From: Paraspadella gotoi
Lineage: Eukaryota; Chaetognatha
DNA: 64,000 nt
Reading direction: 5' to 3'
Assembly (NCBI GenBank): GCA_051294375.1
Contig: CM119268.1
Span: 23,451,502-23,515,501, forward strand
Shown here in pieces: positions 57,764 through 64,000 of this stretch. How positions within the stretch are numbered: position 1 is the stretch's first letter; every line of letters begins with the position of its first letter. Under the pieces are notes generated by a model that had not been told where the DNA came from, did no database searches, and saw only the letters and a list, made by a program, of their open reading frames with translations. The position numbers and the translations under genes were made by a program.

Positions 57764-58550
57764 NNNNNNNNNNNNNNNNNNNNNNNNNNNNNNNNNNNNN
57801 NNNNNNNNNNNNNNNNNNNNNNNNNNNNNNNNNNNNNNNNNNNNNNNNNNNNNNNNNNNNNNNNNNNNNNNNNNNNNNNNNNNNNNNNNNNNNNNNNNNN
57901 NNNNNNNNNNNNNNNNNNNNNNNNNNNNNNNNNNNNNNNNNNNNNNNNNNNNNNNNNNNNNNNNNNNNNNNNNNNNNNNNNNNNNNNNNNNNNNNNNNNN
58001 NNNNNNNNNNNNNNNNNNNNNNNNNNNNNNNNNNNNNNNNNNNNNNNNNNNNNNNNNNNNNNNNNNNNNNNNNNNNNNNNNNNNNNNNNNNNNNNNNNNN
58101 NNNNNNNNNNNNNNNNNNNNNNNNNNNNNNNNNNNNNNNNNNNNNNNNNNNNNNNNNNNNNNNNNNNNNNNNNNNNNNNNNNNNNNNNNNNNNNNNNNNN
58201 NNNNNNNNNNNNNNNNNNNNNNNNNNNNNNNNNNNNNNNNNNNNNNNNNNNNNNNNNNNNNNNNNNNNNNNNNNNNNNNNNNNNNNNNNNNNNNNNNNNN
58301 NNNNNNNNNNNNNNNNNNNNNNNNNNNNNNNNNNNNNNNNNNNNNNNNNNNNNNNNNNNNNNNNNNNNNNNNNNNNNNNNNNNNNNNNNNNNNNNNNNNN
58401 NNNNNNNNNNNNNNNNNNNNNNNNNNNNNNNNNNNNNNNNNNNNNNNNNNNNNNNNNNNNNNNNNNNNNNNNNNNNNNNNNNNNNNNNNNNNNNNNNNNN
58501 NNNNNNNNNNNNNNNNNNNNNNNNNNNNNNNNNNNNNNNNNNNNNNNNNN
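57764..58550. other. 787-N gap
   Basis: Unknown sequence. The flank right of it repeats 61,275-61,530, so the missing part may resemble 60,500-61,275. Confidence 0.95.
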
Positions 58551-58805
58551 ATAATCAGGAAAAAATGGTAAAAATTATGTGATAACAAATTAGAAATGGC
58601 AAAAGGCAAAGAAATGGCAAAAGGCGAAGAAATGGCAACCCCAAAAAAACCTCTACTCTACTTTTATGTTTTCGAAATTTTGAAAGATTTCTGGTTATTT
58701 TTTAGAACCAAAACAAAGTCATTGTTAGATTTTTATCTTGAAAATAAAATCCTTTGGAATTTAAGTTTATTGAACATTAAACTTGACAGTTATGATTGAA
58801 ATATA
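58551..58805 (+). repeat. Duplicated segment, first copy
   Basis: ttatgtgataacaaattaga, tttatgttttcgaaattttg, aataaaatcctttggaattt and ttgaacattaaacttgacag. The second copy is 61,275-61,530. The 67-residue frame here is broken in the other copy. Confidence 0.8.
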
Positions 58806-59808
58806 CAATTTTGAAAAAAAAAAGACATTCATTTCTTTCTCTCTCTTGTTCGAACTGATTTGAAAGATATCAACAATGTTTCAATGTGGAAATGTCATAA
58901 AAAATTGTCATTTTCTTTTTTTTTTGATGTGAAAATGGATGCGATTTAAGAAGAAAATTTCGTCAAATTTCATGCTCTGTGGAAAGAAGCGACGAAAAGT
59001 GGGAATAAAAAAATGATAAAAAAGTTAAAAATGAATCCCTTTCCGCCCCTTCCTTCCACTCCATGTACTCTCTCTCTACTCTCTCTCTCTCTCCGATTCG
59101 ATGGCACTCAACTCACCTCCTCGCTCTCTCGATCTCTCTCTCTCTCTCTCTGGATCATCTACCTACGTAATCATTCATTACGAATCGAATAATCAGCTTC
59201 TCGTTCTGCTCTCTCTCTCTCCCTCAAAAACCTGAAAACAAACATTAAGATCTTCGAAACTGACTTTCCTTCGTTAAAATAAAANNNNNNNNNNNNNNNN
59301 NNNNNNNNNTTGAAAACGAAAGAGAGAAGAAAGAATCAGGGAATTAAAGGGGATCACAGTTCGGGGAAAAACTGTTTCGGGGATTCGTCGGGGACCAAAA
59401 CTTGTTTGGGGATTCGTCGGGGATTATAACTGGTTTGGTGATTCGTCAGGTATTCCGAAAATTACGCTTCGTCGCTCGAGAGGAAATTTCGAGGAAACGT
59501 GAGAATTCTGGAGCGAGATTATTTAATCCTAGGATTTATAGACTCGAATCAAAGGATTTAGATTTATAATCTTGAGATTTATATTTATAATCCTGAGATT
59601 TAGATTCGACTCTCTCAAAAATTAATTTTTTTTTAAATCTTGAATTGGGAATGTTATTCTGCGTATTTATATCTTTCTTTCTTTCTTTCTTTCTTTCTCT
59701 TTTTCTTTCTTTCCTGATTTCCCGCCAAAAATTCGATTAAAAAAAGCGAAAAAACTGAAAATAATCGAAGGGAAAAAAATTGGAAAACTTTTTTTTGGAA
59801 ATGGAAAA

Positions 59809-59810
<2 letters not shown>
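58806..59810. other. Unassigned DNA with CT blocks
   Basis: CT blocks at 59,068-59,090 and 59,130-59,150, a 25-N gap at 59,285-59,309, and (TTTC)n at 59,670-59,712. No gene. Confidence 0.7.
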
Positions 59811-59875
<65 letters not shown>

Positions 59876-60290
59876 ACTTTACCGCTCCCACCTCGAAAAT
59901 TTTCCTTGAAACTCGTATTTTAATGGGTAAAAGTTGAGAGAGATCATAAAAGAAATATGACTATTAAATTTTTTTCCCGCTCAACTTTTTTTTTAATCTT
60001 TTCCTTATGGAGAAAATAAAATATAAAAAAAATTCTTATGGAGAAAATAAAAAAATACCATCAAATACTCTCTCTCTCCCTCTCTCTCTCTCTCTTTATC
60101 ACTTACCGCTCCCACCTGAAAATTTCCTTGTGAAACTCGTATTTACATGGTAAAATGAGAGAGATCATAAAGAAATATGACTATTAAATTTTTTTCCGCT
60201 CAACTTTTTTTTAATCTTTTCTGATGGAGAAAATAAATATAAAAAAATCTATGGAGAAATAAAAAAATACACAAATATATTTTAGGAAAA
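59811..60290 (+). repeat. (CT)n plus ~190-bp unit in tandem
   Basis: Each unit is a (CT)n array followed by ccgctcccacct, gaaactcgtattt, gagagatcataaa, atgactattaaattttttt and atggagaaaataaa. Units: 59,811-60,058 and 60,068-60,290. The second CT array is much shorter. Confidence 0.85.
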
Positions 60291-60384
60291 AAATGTTAAA
60301 GCAATGTCAAAAACCAGGCGTATCATTCGATTTCAACAGTATATATTAATTCTTTTTAAATAAATATTTAAAAAAAGAAAGCGT

Positions 60385-60620
60385 TAAATGAGTGTCCTTT
60401 TACACAATGAACAGGTTTTGAAATGTTTTTAAAATCATTTCATTGTTTAGAACCATGTTACTAGAGTCTTAATTGATAGCTTGCTATGTCTATCTTGTAA
60501 AGAGCATGAAGGCCGTAACCACCCAAACTTGTCAACTCTGGAACATAGGACGTGTCAAAGTCAGGGAGGAAGCTTATTTATTAAGATGAATAGATAAGTT
60601 TTAGTGATTGTATTGTCAGA
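60385..60620 (-). mobile_element. Family A dispersed repeat, diverged
   Basis: gagtgtccttttacacaatg, gagtcttaattgatagcttg, agagcatgaaggccgtaacc, and aagcttatttattaagatga. It has extra bases compared with other copies. Confidence 0.65.
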
Positions 60621-61083
60621 TAAAAACTCTGTTGATTTATAATTCGAAGGAATAGTATAGAATATAGAGAAGGTGTATGAGGAGAGAAGCTCTGGGGAGA
60701 GGTGTGTAGATGGGAACCAGGAGTTAGAAGTATTTTGAATGTTGAATGGGGTGGGCAGAGAAGATAAAGAAGTCGATTGGTTAAAATCTCTTCTGTAAAG
60801 ACTTTGTTCTGAAGTTAATTATTGAATTGAAATTGTCAATGGCAAGAATTTCGAAATGTTGTTATAAGTTGCAATCGTGGTGTGACTCTTGCTATTGTTA
60901 AAGGAAAGATGTAGAAGTTAGATAATTCGAATTGAAGACTACAGACGATCGTTTTTAACAGTAGAGTACACCGTTCAATTCGGTTCGGGACCCGTAATAT
61001 ACTTATGTGGAAAAAAACCGGGGCTGTCAAAGCATTTTACGAAGAAGTGGGTAAAGGGAAGAAGACGTGACTGGGAGAAAGAT

Positions 61084-61274
61084 AAGAATCTTGGCAGAGA
61101 GAAAGAATCTGTGTGAGGGCTCAAAAACTTCAAATTGTGGGGAGGGGAAAAAGAGAGTAGAGAAGGAAAGAGGATCGTGATGAAAAAAAAAGGAGAGATC
61201 GAGGAGGGAGAAGATTGCCCCGTTGAGGAAGAACTCCGCGCGGAGGCGGAGGATGGGGAGGGAATTGCTAAACC
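61084..61274 (+). CDS. Short acidic open frame, doubtful
   Basis: An open frame after a stop near 61,120 runs through ATG 61,178 to TAA about 61,286, giving about 35 residues from the ATG. The sequence is MKKKGEIEEGEDCPVEEELR and then more Glu/Asp/Ala. It is less repetitive than other frames of the window and locally GC-rich. There is no domain, no splice evidence and no homologue known to me. It may be an exon fragment or a chance frame in purine-rich DNA. Confidence 0.15.
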
Positions 61275-61530
61275 GGAAGATTTATAACAGGAAAAATAGG
61301 TAAAATTATGTGATAACAAATAGGAAATGCTAAAAGCAAAGATGCAAAAGGGCGGAAGAAATTGGCAAACGCCCAAAGCCTTATCCTACATTTTTATGTT
61401 TTCCGATTTTTTGAAATTTCTGGTTATTTTTACCAAAACCGTCCAATTGTTCGATTTATTTTTTTGAAATAAAATCCTTTGGAATTAAGTATTATTGAAC
61501 ATTAAAACTTGACAGTATGATTTGAAACTA
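61275..61530 (+). repeat. Duplicated segment, second copy
   Basis: Counterpart of 58,551-58,805 with many short indels. Divergent sequence follows on both. Confidence 0.8.
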
Positions 61531-62160
61531 ATAAACAATATTTTCGATAAATCGAGTAATTTCGTTACGAGTTTTGGACCTGAAAGGAGAAAGTTTTAGT
61601 GACGAAAAAACGTGAAAAGAAAGAAAGAAAAGAAAAAAGAAAAAAAAAAAAAGAAAAACCTTGACTTTGAATCGAAATTCGATTAGACTTTTTTTTTTCG
61701 GTTTTCAACCCTTGAAAAAAAAACTCGCATTCCTCGCGCCGATACACATCGTTGAGTCTGTGAGAGAGAGAAGAAGAGAGAGAAGAGAGAAGAGAGAGAG
61801 AGAGAGAGGAGAGAGAAGAGAGAGAGAGAGAAGAGAGAGGTGAAAGATAATCATCGACTAGAATTTTAAAGTTGGCGGGAAAAAATATGTGAAAAAAAAG
61901 AAGAGAAAGAAATTGTTACCTCAATTTTTTGAAAAAAAAAAAATTGAAGAGGAGATAAAAGGCGAGAGAGAGGTGGGAGGAGAGGAGAGAAAGGAAGAGA
62001 GAAGAGAGAGTGGAGGGAGAGAAAGAGAGAAGAGAGAGAGATAGAAATAGTAGAGAGACAGAGAGGCCACTAAAAAATAATGATGGGGCGAAAAACCAGT
62101 ATGTAAACATCATCAAAGTAATTAGCGAATTTAAATTAGCATAAATAACTACTCTTCTCT

Positions 62161-62207
<47 letters not shown>

Positions 62208-62355
62208 TTTAATTCCAATTTGACTTTTAAAATCAGGATTTTAATATCGGCCACGGCCCTGATCCCACGGGGTCCGTGAGAGGAATAGTATCGTTTCTCT
62301 CTCTCTCTCTTCTTCTCTCTCTCTCTCTCTNNNNNNNNNNNNNNNNNNNNNNNNN

Positions 62356-62392
<37 letters not shown>

Positions 62393-62630
62393 CATGAGGA
62401 CTCATGAGCAAAATAGATTATTTTTCGCTCACGAAACAAAATTAACTCTTGAAAAGGAAAACAAAACTTTTAGCTTCTATTGAAATAGTAGAGTCACTAT
62501 TAAAATTATTTATTTTAATTTAATTCTCATCTTTTTTGTTATATCTAATTATTTACTATTTTATTTATTATCTTTCGGCCTCTTTCTTCTATGCTAACCT
62601 ATGCTAAACTAATTCTTTTTACAATAATTT
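61531..62630. repeat. GA and CT arrays with unassigned DNA
   Basis: GA at 61,760-61,840, purine-rich 61,950-62,060, CT at 62,155-62,210, CT at 62,297-62,390 with a 25-N gap (62,331-62,355). No gene. Confidence 0.8.
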
Positions 62631-62822
62631 TTTATTATATTCTACCATATTATTATATTCTATTCTATTCTGTTCTATTCTATTCTATTATATTCTTTTC
62701 TATTCTTTCATATCTTACTCTATTCGATTCTGTCCTAATCTATTCTATACAATTTTATTCTATTATTTTCTATTCTATTCTATTCTATTCTATTTTATTT
62801 TGTTCTATTCTTTTTTAATCGA
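62631..62822. repeat. (TTCTA)n microsatellite
   Basis: Pentamer array, imperfect at the start and regular at 62,755-62,800. Confidence 0.95.
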
Positions 62823-62984
62823 TTCTTTTCAACATTATATAGTCTCTTGTTTTTAAATCAAAAGTCTAAATTTTCAAATAAATTCGACTGAAAACATAAA
62901 ATCTTTTCAATTTTTCTTTTGTCACGTCTTTCCAAAACAGGCACGAGTTCCAAGTTTCTCTCGGCGTAAGGGACCGAATTTTAC

Positions 62985-63250
62985 TTTTAACTTTATTTTA
63001 AACATACTTTAAACTTACCTTTAACTTTATTTTAAACTTACTTTAAACTTACTTTTAACTTTATTTTAAACATACCTTAAACTTACCTTTAACTTTTTTA
63101 AACATACTTTAAACTTACCTTTAACTTTTTTAAACTTACTTTTAACTTACCTTTAACTTTATTTTAAACTTACTTTAAACTTACCTTTAACTTTATTTTA
63201 AACATACCTTAAACTTACCTTTAACTTTTTTAAACTTACTTTTAACTTCT
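62985..63250. repeat. ~34-bp TTTAAACTTACC minisatellite
   Basis: About eight units built from tttaactttattttaaac and atactttaaacttacc. Some units lack the attt part. Confidence 0.9.
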
Positions 63251-63299
63251 CTATCCGACCCTACTTTCTAATTCTTGGTATTCGAGGACACCACCTATC

Positions 63300-63500
63300 G
63301 ATGAGCTTGATTATTCTTGCTCGCCTGCTTGCAAACCAGCTTGCTTTGGCCTAAACAGCCCTGTCCTCATTCGGCCATCGCTTTAGCTCCGCCTTCCCTT
63401 TTGACCGAATTGGTGGACGAAGCGGCTCGCGATATCAAGGTCCCGAGTTCAAATCCGGGGACAGAAGAAAATGAAGATAAGATGAAAGAAAAAGGAAAAT
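63300..63500 (+). mobile_element. tRNA-like SINE head
   Basis: gagttcaaatcc (63,445-63,456) fits the B box. Upstream ttggtggacgaagcgg lies at A-box distance. An A-rich tail (gaaaatgaagataagatgaa) follows. The stem next to the B box has mismatches, so it is not a functional tRNA. It ends at an N gap. Confidence 0.45.
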
Positions 63501-63541
63501 AAGAAAAGGAAAGAAANNNNNNNNNNNNNNNNNNNNNNNNN

Positions 63542-64000
63542 AAAGAGGAGAGATGTCGCTCATATACGAGTCGCTTGGCTCATAGGACATTGATAAAGGG
63601 TGACGAAAATATAATTATATGCCCTTGCGGCTTAAATTTAATGATAAAATTTATAATTAATTTAGTTAAATTTTATCATGGAAATGCTTTTTTATATTAA
63701 ATGATATTTAATAAATTATAATACTTTATTTATTTTATATTATAATATTTTTATTATTAAAAAACATTAGCATTAAAAGTATCCCATAGAAGAGTTAATG
63801 TATTCCCCTCGGGGCAGCGGCCAGGGAGCCACCTTTTAGGGCATTTAAAAAGAGACAACCCTTTTGGAATAGATTGCCTCTGGGGCCGCCCCTTTTGTGG
63901 CCCGCGCGGGGGGTACATTCGTGCGATGACATATCGTAGGGTGACCACCGCAAAAGTCAGAGTGTCTGCAATAATGAGGGTATTACCTGAGGTCTCCACA
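63542..64000. other. AT-rich DNA then GC-rich window edge
   Basis: 63,600-63,780 is AT-rich with a near-palindromic ttaaattttatcat / atgataaaatttat pair. 63,800-63,930 is GC-rich with a cccgcgcgggg palindrome. The 80-residue minus frame at 63,757-63,999 is open and not simple-repeat, but has no domain I recognise and may continue beyond the window. Confidence 0.4.

Noticed and set aside
52806-58609. Frames of 190-295 residues crossing N-runs
   Set aside because: Most of their length is unknown sequence, so no coding claim is possible.

Overview
The window looks like a piece of a draft scaffold from a large, AT-rich, repeat-dense invertebrate genome. It holds long (CT/GA)n, (GAC)n, (GAT)n, (TTA)n, (ATCT)n and (TTTC)n arrays, short TIR elements, tRNA-type SINE candidates, LTR retroelement relics and many N-runs. 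The microsatellite load would fit a crustacean or a mollusc, but nothing here fixes the taxon. I find no intact, confidently recognisable protein gene, no rRNA and no functional tRNA. Nearly all long open frames are translations of simple repeats (Ser/Leu or Arg/Glu runs) or cross N-runs.

Layout. 1-5.1 kb: dispersed repeats (family B fragments, a tRNA-derived SINE, a 0.69 kb TIR element). 5.1-11.2 kb: a large inverted repeat with arms of about 2.45 kb. Each arm carries a 33-bp translatable minisatellite, one copy each of dispersed families A and B, and an exon-like segment with a hydrophobic stretch. 11.2-19.4 kb: mainly microsatellites. 19.5-25.1 kb: two copies of one locus, one of them interrupted by a 3.84 kb LTR retrotransposon. 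25.2-30.1 kb: a minus-strand BEL/Pao-type relic (gag, CCHC/CxxC knuckle, DTG protease, no RT or integrase) between GGCCTT-rich LTR-like ends. 30.1-34.0 kb: purine-rich tracts and microsatellites. 34.1-55.7 kb: three overlapping copies of one locus with a 16-bp GATC minisatellite, a polypurine tract, a MITE with 8-bp target duplication, and family B MITEs. 55.7-64 kb: gaps, short minisatellites, a duplicated pair of segments and a SINE-like tRNA head.

Assembly reading (inference). Several N-gaps separate segments that repeat each other with many 1-2 base indels. The contig at 41,707-51,405 matches both the end of the contig before it and the contig after it, so it is probably an alternative haplotype placed in series. 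The same explains 19.5-20.4 kb versus 20.4-25.1 kb. These pairs act as allele comparisons: they show an LTR element with its empty site, and a 2.4 kb insertion/deletion near 38.0-40.4 kb.

Most worth following up: three TIR-type or related elements that share a CTGATGA-hairpin-GAAA motif resembling a hammerhead core, the duplicated exon-like segment in the inverted repeat, and the 16-bp minisatellite with an apparent 80-bp higher-order repeat.
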